Shown one piece after another: positions 53,172-61,115 of a DNA stretch of 64,000 nt (position 1 is its first letter; every line of letters begins with the position of its first letter). The translations under genes were made by a program, and so were the position numbers. The notes beneath the pieces are model-generated. The model worked only from the letters and a program-made list of their open reading frames with translations, was not told where the DNA came from and did no database searches. The stretch comes from Bradyrhizobium sp. CCBAU 53340. GTDB lineage: Bacteria > Pseudomonadota > Alphaproteobacteria > Rhizobiales > Xanthobacteraceae. The DNA lies in NCBI RefSeq assembly GCF_015291645.1, contig NZ_CP030055.1, positions 5,332,001 through 5,396,000 of the forward strand, given 5' to 3'.

Positions 53172-54059
53172 TCACCTCAACGCATGAATGAGGTTCAGCA
53201 TTGGCCCTCCGCCCAGGATGACGAACATGGCCGGAAGCAGGAACAGCACCATCGGAAGGGTCAGCTTGGCGCCCAGCTTGTGGGCTCGTTCTTCGAGCTT
53301 GGTGATGCGTTCCCGGCGCAGGTCGGCAGCGATGGCGCGCAGGGCCTGGCTCAACGGCGTTCCGTATTGCAGGCTCTGGCTGATCATGGTGCCGAAGCGG
53401 CGAAGTCCCTCCGACCTCGCTCCCAGCTTCTCGAATGCGTCGAAGCGATTTGGCAGGACGCGGAGATCATCGAGCAGATCGGTCAGGACGCCGGCCATGG
53501 GGGGATTGGTCTGCTGGATTTCAGCCGCCACGCGTTGCAGCGCGCTCTCAAGGCCCATTCCCGCCTCGCTGCATACGACCAGCAAATCGATGGCATCCGG
53601 CATGCCGAGCCGAATGGCAGCGTCAAAACGCCGCTTCAGCACCAGCATGATCAATCGCGGCCCCATGATTCCGAGCACCACGCCAATAAGCGTGAAAACC
53701 AGCAAATTCGCGCCCGTTAGCTGCGCAAAAAGGAAGGCAGCAATCGGGATAGCGAACATGCAGAAGATTTTGACGCCGATCCAGATCGACAGGGTCCGAT
53801 GATGATTGAAACCAGCCGCTTGAAGGACCGTTCGCAGTTCCTCGATGTTTTCCTCGGCATAAAACCGTCGATAGCGGGCGCCTAGCGATGAAAACCAGCC
53901 GACAATGTCCTTGGAGCGCGCCGTCTGGTCAGGGATACCAAGCACCGCGTTCGACACACGTGCGTCCAATGCACGAATGTGCATTTCGCGTATGAGCAAC
54001 AGGAAGGTCGCAGTCGCAGCTGCGATGGCGAGAGCGACCAGGCCGAGACTTGCGGTCAT
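53172..54059 (-). CDS. tadC: TadC inner-membrane pilus platform protein
   Basis: This is one of the two GspF-like platform proteins of the Tad system. The 295-residue protein has a type II secretion F domain with the motif GMPDAIDLLVVCSEAGMGLESAL (about 148-170) and the ending PMVLFLLPAMFVILGGGPML. Two hydrophobic stretches lie at the N-terminus and two at the C-terminus. The ATG at 54059 overlaps the tadB stop by 4 bases. Confidence 0.92.
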   Translation of the reverse strand: MTASLGLVALAIAAATATFLLLIREMHIRALDARVSNAVLGIPDQTARSKDIVGWFSSLGARYRRFYAEENIEELRTVLQAAGFNHHRTLSIWIGVKIFCMFAIPIAAFLFAQLTGANLLVFTLIGVVLGIMGPRLIMLVLKRRFDAAIRLGMPDAIDLLVVCSEAGMGLESALQRVAAEIQQTNPPMAGVLTDLLDDLRVLPNRFDAFEKLGARSEGLRRFGTMISQSLQYGTPLSQALRAIAADLRRERITKLEERAHKLGAKLTLPMVLFLLPAMFVILGGGPMLNLIHALR

Positions 54060-54988
54060 AGCGCTGTATCCCTTCTGATCATCCAACGGATCACGAAGTG
54101 CCCGATAACCACCGAGGTGACCGCGTAGGCCAGCATCACATTTCCGGCCGGATCGCGGAACAGGATATCGATCGTTTCGGGATTGAGCGAGTAAATCACG
54201 CCACCGACAATGAACGGCGCGAGTGAAAGTGCGCGTGACGAAAAGATCACCTCTGCGGCGAGAGCCTTCGCGCGAGCAGCGAGCGCGACACGCTGCCGCA
54301 CGGTATCTCCGAGGATCTGCAGGGTTTCGGCCAAACTGCCGCCTGACTTCAACTGCACCGCAAGCGTCACTGCGAAGATGCCGTACTCCGCCACTTGCGT
54401 TCGCCGATAGATGCCTTCAATGACGTCCGCTGGCGGTCTGCCCAGATTCAGTTCGCTGCATGCGATCGCAAACTGCCCGGCTGTCGGTTGTGGCATATCG
54501 CGAGCGATGGTTCGGAATGCTTCGTGCACGGGCAGCCCCGATCGAACCGTACTCGTGACGAGCTGGACCGTGTCAGGCAGTTGCCGGAACAGTCTGTCGG
54601 TAAAGCTACGCTGCTGCCACCCGAACAGGCCTCGCACCACCATGATGGCTATGAATGCAGCCACGATGGACACCTTGAGCGTGGAAAATTGCAGCGGGTT
54701 TACGGCAAACCAGAATGCCGCGGCTGCGATGAAACCGGCAAGCAGCACATAGGCCGGGCGCCAAGCGTAAGGGATCTCGAGCCGGTAATTGACTAGGCGG
54801 TGCAAAAACTGCGAGCGGGATCCGGTCTCCGCACGACGAATTGACGGCAGGCCGGCCGACTGCGAGGCGGGCAGAGCTATCGCCAGTTGACGATCAATGC
54901 GTCGCTGTCGGGCATCGAGCACCAACGTCGTGCACGACGCGCACACGAGCAGCCCGAGGACAATGACGATCACATAAATCGGTATCAT
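54056..54988 (-). CDS. tadB: TadB inner-membrane pilus platform protein
   Basis: The partner of TadC. The 310-residue protein has an N-terminal transmembrane segment (IVIVLGLLVCASCTTLVL), two middle ones (about 80-120), the GspF motif LPDTVQLVTSTVRSGLPVHEAFRTI and QLKSGGSLAETLQILGDTVR, and a C-terminal membrane pair. The start at 54988 overlaps the cpaF stop by 4 bases. Confidence 0.92.
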   Translation of the reverse strand: MIPIYVIVIVLGLLVCASCTTLVLDARQRRIDRQLAIALPASQSAGLPSIRRAETGSRSQFLHRLVNYRLEIPYAWRPAYVLLAGFIAAAAFWFAVNPLQFSTLKVSIVAAFIAIMVVRGLFGWQQRSFTDRLFRQLPDTVQLVTSTVRSGLPVHEAFRTIARDMPQPTAGQFAIACSELNLGRPPADVIEGIYRRTQVAEYGIFAVTLAVQLKSGGSLAETLQILGDTVRQRVALAARAKALAAEVIFSSRALSLAPFIVGGVIYSLNPETIDILFRDPAGNVMLAYAVTSVVIGHFVIRWMIRRDTAL

Positions 54989-56379
54989 ATTCGCCCCATG
55001 GCGTCGGCCCAGGCTCGCTCGAGTCCATAATAGACGAGACGGCCTTTGAATTTCGGGACTGCGTTGGTGGACTTGTAGGTGCCCTGGATCCTGCCGTGAA
55101 CGTCTTCCTCCTTGTACTCAAACAGGGCAATGTCGTTGGTGGTGATCACCTCGCCTTCCAGGCCGACCACCTCGCTGATCTGAACAATGCGGCGCTGTCC
55201 GTCCCGCATGCGTTCGACCTGAACGATGATGTCCAACGCCGCGACGATCTGGGTTCTGATCGCCCGCGACGGCAGATTGACCTGCCCCATCTGCACCATG
55301 TTTTCGACGCGTGTCAGGGCGTCGCGAGTGCTATTGGCATGCACCGTGGAGATCGAACCGTCATGGCCGGTGTTCATTGCCTGCAGCATGTCAAATGCCT
55401 CGGCGCCGCGCACCTCGCCCACCACGATCCGGTCCGGACGCATGCGCAGCGCATTCCACAGCAGATCGCGTTGCGTCACCTGCCCGGTGCCTTCGAGGCT
55501 GGGAGGCCGCGTCTCTAGGCTGATGACGTGCGGCTGTTGAAGCTGCAACTCCGCCGCATCCTCGATGGTGACAACGCGCTCGCCGTGGTCAATGAACTGG
55601 CTCATGGCGTTCAGCATCGTCGTCTTGCCAGAGCCGGTGCCGCCGGAGACCAAGACGTTGAGACGGCAGCGGGAAGCGACCTCGAGCAATTGCCCAATGC
55701 CTGCGCTCATCGATCCGTTCGCGATCATCCCGGCGATGTTCAGCCGGCGGCTCGGGAATTTTCGGATCGAGATGCACGGACTATGGATCGCCAGTGGCGG
55801 AAGAATTATGTTGACGCGGCTGCCATCCGGCAAGCGGCAGTCCACCATCGGACTGGACTCGTCGACGCGCCGCCCGACCTGCGCGGCGATCTTCTGCGCC
55901 ACAGATGCGATGTGATCGTTGTCGCGGAATCGCACCGCAATCCGCTCAAGCTTGCCGGCTCGCTCCACATAGATGTTGCTCGGTCCGTTGACCATCACAT
56001 CGCTGATAGATTCATCCTGCAGGAGCGGACGGAGCGGTCCGTAGCCGGTCATGTCGTCCGCAATCTCGTCCGCTAGCAGAAGCTGCTCGCGACCGGACAG
56101 TTCGAGACGGTCCTGGTTGGCGATGCCGTGGATGATTTCCTCGATCTGCCGCCGTAGAACGTCGCGCGAAACCGTCGCCGCTGCCGATGGCTCGATCTGC
56201 TCGATGACGCGTTCGCGTAGCGATGCCGACATCACCGGATGATGCTGAGCCGGAGGTTCGACTTGCCCCGGCGTCAAGCCTGGCGCCGATGCAGGCAAGC
56301 TTGGTGGCGATTCAGGCACTGACATCAATGAAGGCAAACGATCCGCCGGGTCGTCTGCGCGCCTCCCGAATTTCTTCAT
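54985..56379 (-). CDS. cpaF: CpaF/TadA secretion ATPase of the Tad pilus
   Basis: This cytoplasmic hexameric ATPase drives both pilus extension and retraction. The 464-residue protein has an N-terminal linker rich in Pro, the conserved helical domain ([21 protein letters not shown]), Walker [12 protein letters not shown], an Asp box ([12 protein letters not shown]), the His box ([18 protein letters not shown]) and Walker B ([19 protein letters not shown]). It overlaps its neighbours by 4 bases on both sides. Confidence 0.95.
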   Translation of the reverse strand: MKKFGRRADDPADRLPSLMSVPESPPSLPASAPGLTPGQVEPPAQHHPVMSASLRERVIEQIEPSAAATVSRDVLRRQIEEIIHGIANQDRLELSGREQLLLADEIADDMTGYGPLRPLLQDESISDVMVNGPSNIYVERAGKLERIAVRFRDNDHIASVAQKIAAQVGRRVDESSPMVDCRLPDGSRVNIILPPLAIHSPCISIRKFPSRRLNIAGMIANGSMSAGIGQLLEVASRCRLNVLVSGGTGSGKTTMLNAMSQFIDHGERVVTIEDAAELQLQQPHVISLETRPPSLEGTGQVTQRDLLWNALRMRPDRIVVGEVRGAEAFDMLQAMNTGHDGSISTVHANSTRDALTRVENMVQMGQVNLPSRAIRTQIVAALDIIVQVERMRDGQRRIVQISEVVGLEGEVITTNDIALFEYKEEDVHGRIQGTYKSTNAVPKFKGRLVYYGLERAWADAMGRI

Positions 56380-57572
56380 AACCCAAGCAGCCTCCGCAAG
56401 CGTCCCTTCGGCTGGGCGCCGACCCCTGTGATCTCCCGCACGATCGGAGCAAGGTAACGTCGCAATCCCCTGACGTGCTTGAGAGCCGGAATTCCGAGAT
56501 TAACCGCTTGGGTCATCCCCTTTCCGAGATCGGGAATCACCATGTCCGGCTCCGCGCCCAGGGCTTTGACGATCGTTGCCCTGGGAAGGCCCCCGGGCCG
56601 ATCGGCACGATTGAGCAAAGTAAAGACCCGATCCTTGCCAGCGATGTTGGTGACAGCGTTGCGGAGCGCGTGGGCGTTGCGAAGTCCGGTCACTTCGGCC
56701 TCCAGCAGCACGAGAACGTGACGCGATAGCATGAGTACCGGATGCATCGACGGTCCAAACGGGACCGGTACGTCGACCACAATGTAGTTGAACCGTTGAC
56801 GGAGCAGTCCTAACACATGTCGCACGCCCGCTTCGGTGATGTCGAGCTGTGCATCCAGATCCTCATCGGCAGATATCAGGCAAACCCGCTCGTTGACATC
56901 AATTGCCGCGCGCTCGAGGAACAATGTGTCCGCCCGCATCGGGTTTTCCAGGGCAATCCGGAGCCCCGGCCCGGGCTGAACGCCCAACATGACTGCCGTT
57001 TCACCATTCTGCAGATGAAGGTCAAGCAAAGCGACCTTGGCCTTGGTGGCCTCGGCGAGTTGCAGTGCGAGATTGATGGCGATGCTGGTTGCTCCGGCGC
57101 CTCCCTGTGCCCCGCAGATCGATATCACATGCCCACCACGATCAGCTTGACTGCTCGGCACGTCGCCCAGCAGCTTCGGGCGCAGCATGTCGAGCACCAT
57201 GTCACGCGTGAGCGGCTTCGGAAGGTACTCCGTCACGCCGATTTCCATCAGTTCGCGGTAGAAAATGATTTCCCTGCTCTCACCGATCAGAGACACCCGG
57301 ACGTCGGGTGGACAGACGCTTGCCAACCTCTCCAGTTCGGTAAACGGATCATCGATACCACTGATGTCGACCACCAACGCAAACAGCTCAGTATCGGTTT
57401 CGAGCATGCGTATCGCATTGCGGATCGTTCCGCGCCTGATCACCAAGTTGCTGCCATCGAGGCCTTTGCGCAGAGCCGCGGCGCTCAACTCGTCATCGAC
57501 GAAACAGACAACCCGGTCGCGCGCGACGACGGATACAGCTTCAGGCACGCCTACCATTGTCATGTTCATCAT
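56376..57572 (-). CDS. cpaE: CpaE/TadZ pilus localisation ATPase
   Basis: This is a MinD/ParA-like protein that places the Tad machine in the cell. The 398-residue protein has an N-terminal receiver-like domain without the phospho-Asp site (VVCFVDDELSAAALR; VVDISGIDDPF) and a P-loop domain with deviant Walker A GAQGGAGATS (about 152-161), then VALLDLHLQNGETAVMLG and the DVPVPFGPS segment. It ends in a basic tail ([10 protein letters not shown]). ATG at 57572 overlaps the cpaB stop by 4 bases. Confidence 0.92.
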   Translation of the reverse strand: MMNMTMVGVPEAVSVVARDRVVCFVDDELSAAALRKGLDGSNLVIRRGTIRNAIRMLETDTELFALVVDISGIDDPFTELERLASVCPPDVRVSLIGESREIIFYRELMEIGVTEYLPKPLTRDMVLDMLRPKLLGDVPSSQADRGGHVISICGAQGGAGATSIAINLALQLAEATKAKVALLDLHLQNGETAVMLGVQPGPGLRIALENPMRADTLFLERAAIDVNERVCLISADEDLDAQLDITEAGVRHVLGLLRQRFNYIVVDVPVPFGPSMHPVLMLSRHVLVLLEAEVTGLRNAHALRNAVTNIAGKDRVFTLLNRADRPGGLPRATIVKALGAEPDMVIPDLGKGMTQAVNLGIPALKHVRGLRRYLAPIVREITGVGAQPKGRLRRLLGL

Positions 57573-58546
57573 CTTTTCTCCTGCAACTTGCCGGAGTAGC
57601 CGGCCGCCGCCGTCGTTGTCGTCTCGCGGGAAAGCTCCGGCGACCCATCGCAGCTGACGTCCGTGAGGCCGCTGTCTGGGCCTTCTCTCCTGACGGAGAA
57701 CTCCTTACGCTCACCGCCAGAATGAATGACCACCTCCGTCGTGTGGCCGGCAATTGCATTTTGGCGGGCGAGCTCGGGCGATACATCGCAGCTCGACATG
57801 GCGCCGCTGTCTGCCTTGTCCCATTCGTCGACAGCTGCGCGCACAGAAAGTGAGAGCGTTCCGAGCTGCTTTGCGACGGTGATCTTCTTGACCTGGTCAG
57901 GCCCAAGCTCCAATGACACGGTTTGCGCCTGTTTGCCTGTCACGCTGCTGATGCCGCGCCCGCCCTGCACGATCTCCTGATCAATAGCGATAACCCGAAC
58001 GTTGCGCAAAACGGTTTCGCTCAGAGCACGGCGCGCCGGATTTCCCTTCTCAAACACCTGGGTCAACAAGACATCCACGTGGTCACCCGGCCTGATCAGG
58101 CCAGAGACGCCGGACTCCTCGTCGACCTTGATGCTAATAGCACGACTGTCCGGTGCCAGGACGCTGGCGAGAAACCCCCGATCCTTCGGACGCAAGATGT
58201 CCTGCAACGTCACGGGACTGCCAGCGTCGACGAACTTACGAACCAGAGCACCGGGAAGTCCAGCCTTGGAGTCGGGCGTCTCAAGGATCGCTCCCGCCGG
58301 AACACTTTCCGGCGCAGACGTGCGTATCGCGAAGTCCTCGTCACGGGCCAATGTGCCCCTCGGTAGCGAACGGGCCGCAACGAAATAGCCGACCGTTGCA
58401 TGCGGCGCAGGTGCGGCCGCCGGCGCGCCCTCCACGATTGCCACGGGGGCCTGTCTCGGCTGATTCATGTTGAAAGCAATCAGTGCGAACGCGGTGGTTG
58501 CGAGCAACAGCACTACGATGATCGAAATACGCAAAGCGGATGACAT
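57569..58546 (-). CDS. cpaB: CpaB/RcpC SAF-domain pilus assembly protein
   Basis: CpaB links the inner membrane to the secretin. The 325-residue protein has a signal anchor (LRISIIVVLLLATTAFALIAF, about 5-25), a Pro/Ala linker, a SAF domain (VGYFVAARSLPRGTLARDED, about 52-71) and the RcpC/CpaB domain (SIKVDEESGVSGLIRPGDHVDVLL). It ends with a Cys-containing tail. It overlaps cpaE by 4 bases and begins 1 base from the cpaA stop. Confidence 0.92.
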   Translation of the reverse strand: MSSALRISIIVVLLLATTAFALIAFNMNQPRQAPVAIVEGAPAAAPAPHATVGYFVAARSLPRGTLARDEDFAIRTSAPESVPAGAILETPDSKAGLPGALVRKFVDAGSPVTLQDILRPKDRGFLASVLAPDSRAISIKVDEESGVSGLIRPGDHVDVLLTQVFEKGNPARRALSETVLRNVRVIAIDQEIVQGGRGISSVTGKQAQTVSLELGPDQVKKITVAKQLGTLSLSVRAAVDEWDKADSGAMSSCDVSPELARQNAIAGHTTEVVIHSGGERKEFSVRREGPDSGLTDVSCDGSPELSRETTTTAAAGYSGKLQEKR

Positions 58547-58547
58547 C

Positions 58548-59054
58548 TCAAAATCCTTTGCTCAAAATCGTCCAGATGCCACCGCAGGCTATGGCAATGC
58601 CATACGGCAGCGGTGCGTGCCGCAGATGGCGCCAGCGCTCTATCGCGTAGACCCGGCGAGCGAATGACGCACCGGTGGGAGCCAATCTCGGATATGGTAG
58701 GTTGCGCATCACCAGATGCGCGAGGGCGAGAACGCCGCCAGCCAGCGCGGTGACGGTCAGCAACTGGATCACGTCGGGCAGCGGGAGGCCAACTGCCAGG
58801 GCAACCAGCAGCTTGACGTCGCCGCCGCCAATCGCTCCTCGTGTGTAGATAGCGAACAGCAGCAGAAACAGGATCGCGGCGACGATTAGCGACTCCGCAA
58901 GCTGCATTGGGCTGGCAAATTGGCTCACGATCCCGAACAGCGCCAGCGACAGACAAATCTCGTTTCGGATCAGTCTCGTCGCGACATCGATCGTCGCCAC
59001 ATACAACAATAGCAGAATTTGCAGAACCGAGGCTATGAGAACAATCAAACTCAT
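58548..59054 (-). CDS. cpaA: CpaA/TadV prepilin peptidase
   Basis: This is an aspartic A24-type peptidase that cleaves Flp prepilin after a glycine. The 168-residue polytopic protein has both catalytic aspartates, Asp23 (ATIDVATRL) and Asp79 in the GGGDVKLL motif. It has about five transmembrane segments. The ATG at 59054 is preferred to a GTG at 59063. It starts the assembly part of the tad cluster, after the pilin genes. Confidence 0.92.
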   Translation of the reverse strand: MSLIVLIASVLQILLLLYVATIDVATRLIRNEICLSLALFGIVSQFASPMQLAESLIVAAILFLLLFAIYTRGAIGGGDVKLLVALAVGLPLPDVIQLLTVTALAGGVLALAHLVMRNLPYPRLAPTGASFARRVYAIERWRHLRHAPLPYGIAIACGGIWTILSKGF

Positions 59055-59138
59055 CACATACACGCCTCAACACAGTAAGAAAATACACGTCCAAAATGGG
59101 TTATCGTTGGCTCCAAATGTCTGCGTCAGGCGGCGGTA

Positions 59139-59348
59139 TCAAACTCGAGCTGCGGTGGCTATGGCATTACCTATCGCAGCGAGCGGGCCCGTTAACGCCG
59201 CCGAGATATCGTTGCCAGGACCGAACACAGCAGTCACTACAACCACAGCACAAACAACGAAGATCGCATATGCGAAGCACACAGCTTCAATGTCTTCACG
59301 CAATACCCAAACCGAAAAGATCCCTCCTTGGCTCGAGGAGCTTTTCAA
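59139..59348 (-). pseudogene. degenerate Flp-like pilin, possible pseudogene
   Basis: This is a 69-codon frame with a long hydrophobic helix. Aligned at residue 21 with the two good pilins, the segment EAVCFAYAIF replaces GVVSFEYIIV: the glycine before the cleavage site is Glu and the conserved Glu+5 is Ala. It starts with TTG at best, and no ATG is available. It lies just before cpaA, where a pilin is expected, and is most likely a decayed copy that can no longer be processed by the peptidase; a non-cleaved small membrane protein is also possible. Confidence 0.55.
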
Positions 59349-59450
59349 AAACGAGACGTCTGTTCAATCCACCCCTGTAAAATGAAATCCTGAGTATATG
59401 GGCAGCGGATACGGGGGAAGGCGCTGCCCCCCCCCCCTCCAGTAGTAAAA

Positions 59451-59651
59451 TCAGAGGCCAGCCATAGCTGTCGAGATCTTGGTGATCCCGCTGTGCAAAG
59501 CAGTCGAGACGCTGGTGTCGGTCTTGAACACAGCAATCACCACGGCGACGATGCAAGCCGCGACGATGATGTACTCGAACGACACCACGCCCTTCTTGTC
59601 GGCGACAAGATTCTTCAGAGCTTCCGTGGTTTTAATGTAATGCTTAAGCAT
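59451..59651 (-). CDS. flp: Flp-type pilin (copy 1)
   Basis: This is the main subunit of the Tad pilus. The 66-residue product has a 21-residue leader (MLKHYIKTTEALKNLVADKK ending in Gly21) and a mature part opening VVSFEYIIVA with Glu at +5, a single hydrophobic helix and a short tail (STALHSGITKISTAMAGL). This is the standard Flp format, cleaved after Gly21 by CpaA. An AAGGGA ribosome site lies 9 bases upstream. It is 75 to 80 percent identical by eye to copy 2. Confidence 0.93.
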   Translation of the reverse strand: MLKHYIKTTEALKNLVADKKGVVSFEYIIVAACIVAVVIAVFKTDTSVSTALHSGITKISTAMAGL

Positions 59652-59700
59652 AGGAATAAATCCCTTTTTACGATGAATTTACGCGATACCGTTGGCGTGC

Positions 59701-59735
59701 AAAATCCGGAGCCAACTGCAATTTATTTATAGTAT
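59701..59735 (-). promoter_or_regulatory. conserved element upstream of flp copy 1
   Basis: On the minus strand this reads TATAAATAAATTGCAGTTGGC followed by a CGGATTTT stretch. The same pattern (TACTATAAA, then GTTGGC, then CGGATT) occurs at the same distance from flp copy 2, about 80 bases before the start. It is shared either as a promoter/operator or as a relic of the duplication. Confidence 0.45.
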
Positions 59736-60059
59736 CTCGCCAGTTGCCTGTCATCTGGTAATCGTTCGTTAACCCTACCGACGCAGCAGCTGGCGACTCG
59801 CTCGCGGGGCTGCAGCGCAGACAATGGCCGGAATAGCTTGAGATGACTGGAGAATTCACTTACTCGGCAATCGCCTTGATGCCGGTCCGTGCGAATACGG
59901 TGTAGGGCTTCCCGAAATACAAGGCGGTTATTGAGGCAAAGACGCGCGGACAGCTGCCAATCCTGTAGCGCACGCGAAATGCGCCAAGCTTCGCACAAGT
60001 TCTCGTCAGCTATGCTCAACATTCCGGCACCACCACAATTTCAGGTAGTGGCGAAACGA

Positions 60060-60400
60060 CCCTGACAGTGGTGCTTGGCGCTCGATGCGGCTTGATCGCG
60101 GACCGGACGAGGGCGACCTCGCGCTCCACTCTCGGTCCAGCGGTTGATCAAGCAGGCCGACAGTCCAAGTTGACAAGGGCAGAAGCATCCTGTCGATCTT
60201 CAATTCGCCGACCAGACCCTGAAACGAACGAACTCGCGAACACCGGGTGAATGCTTGAAATGGTCGCGCTTGGGTCGACCACGATCACCCCGATCGCGAC
60301 AACGCCGGCTGCGATGGCTGCGCCAAATGCTGTCCGTGCTGCCCGGATGACTTTGCCGCCTTGCGGACCGGTGCCACAAACAGATGCTAACCTAGCGGAT
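60060..60400 (-). pseudogene. decayed partial copy of the polytopic membrane protein gene at 61116
   Basis: Three frames of the minus strand match the C-terminal region of the neighbouring 500-residue membrane protein in order. First is RAARTAFGAAIAAGVVAIGVIVV against its PARSAFVAAIAALVVATGVIV. After a jump comes LKIDRMLLPLSTWTVGLLD against YKIDATLLFPSTRAVGLLD, then EREVALVRSAIKP against ADEVAVVHVRRARPK. The central 60 or so codons are deleted (after FQG) and at least two frameshifts are present. It lies between the two flp genes. Confidence 0.75.
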
Positions 60401-60655
60401 CGGTAATCAATAAGGATGTAAATAGTGCAAAAAGTCGGCGCTGCGTCTATGGACAAGATCATGCCGACCAGCGAGCAGCCGCGCAATCCTGAGTGGAGGT
60501 CAGCTTGACTTCGCTGTCAGGATCTAGGCAGTGCGAGCCAGAAGACAGATCGCAACGGGATCACGCGTGCCTAAGTCCCGCGACCTCCACTCGCCGATAT
60601 TTAAAAGCGGGCGCCTTGAGGTGCAGGATCCGGGCGCCCTCTCCGAGCGGTCAAT

Positions 60656-60856
60656 TCAGAGGCCAGCCATCGCAGTGGAAATCTTGGTGATTCCCGCGGC
60701 CAGCGCAGTCGAGACGCTGTTGTCAGTCTTGAACACAGCAATCACGACGGCGACGATGCAAGCTGCGACGATGATGTACTCGAAGGACACGACGCCCTCC
60801 CTGTCCGCGCGCAGCCGTTCCAAAGCTTCCGCGGTCTTGATGTAAAACTTCGACAT
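60656..60856 (-). CDS. flp: Flp-type pilin (copy 2)
   Basis: The 66-residue product has a 21-residue leader (MSKFYIKTAEALERLRADRE plus Gly21) and mature VVSFEYIIVAACIVAVVIAV, with Glu+5. The hydrophobic helix and the last 15 residues (GITKISTAMAGL) are identical to copy 1. The ATG at 60856 has an AAGGA box; the longer frame to 60901 is not pilin-like. The two pilins may be alternative subunits of one pilus. Confidence 0.93.
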   Translation of the reverse strand: MSKFYIKTAEALERLRADREGVVSFEYIIVAACIVAVVIAVFKTDNSVSTALAAGITKISTAMAGL

Positions 60857-60899
60857 GGGAAATCCTTTATACCAGATGAATTTGCAAAGCCGTCGGCAC

Positions 60900-60933
60900 A
60901 CAATCCGCTGCCAACCGTTAAGTTTTATAGTAT
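60900..60933 (-). promoter_or_regulatory. conserved element upstream of flp copy 2
   Basis: On the minus strand it reads TACTATAAAACTTAACGGTT then GGCAGCGGATTG. It matches the element before flp copy 1 in the TATAAA, GTTGGC and CGGATT blocks. It is placed about 45-78 bases before the ATG, so it could overlap a promoter. No sigma-54 type GG/GC spacing fits. Confidence 0.45.
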
Positions 60934-61115
60934 TTCGGCTAAAATTGTCAGCACTAACTTTTTCTTAACCTTACTCTGGCAGCCGCTTCCGTATTTGCAC
61001 GGAGGGCACGCCCGGCGGCTCGCTGGGGCTGGGTTTCGCTCGTATCCTGATTTCTTACCGTCGCGCAGCGCCGACCCGGCAACCGGATAGCTTTTGAGGG
61101 ATGCAGGACAGCGCC

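Noticed and set aside
59690..60935. Sigma-54 promoters before the flp genes
   Set aside because: TTGGC and TTGC-like blocks occur, but the GG to GC spacing is 11 in one copy and does not fit in the other.
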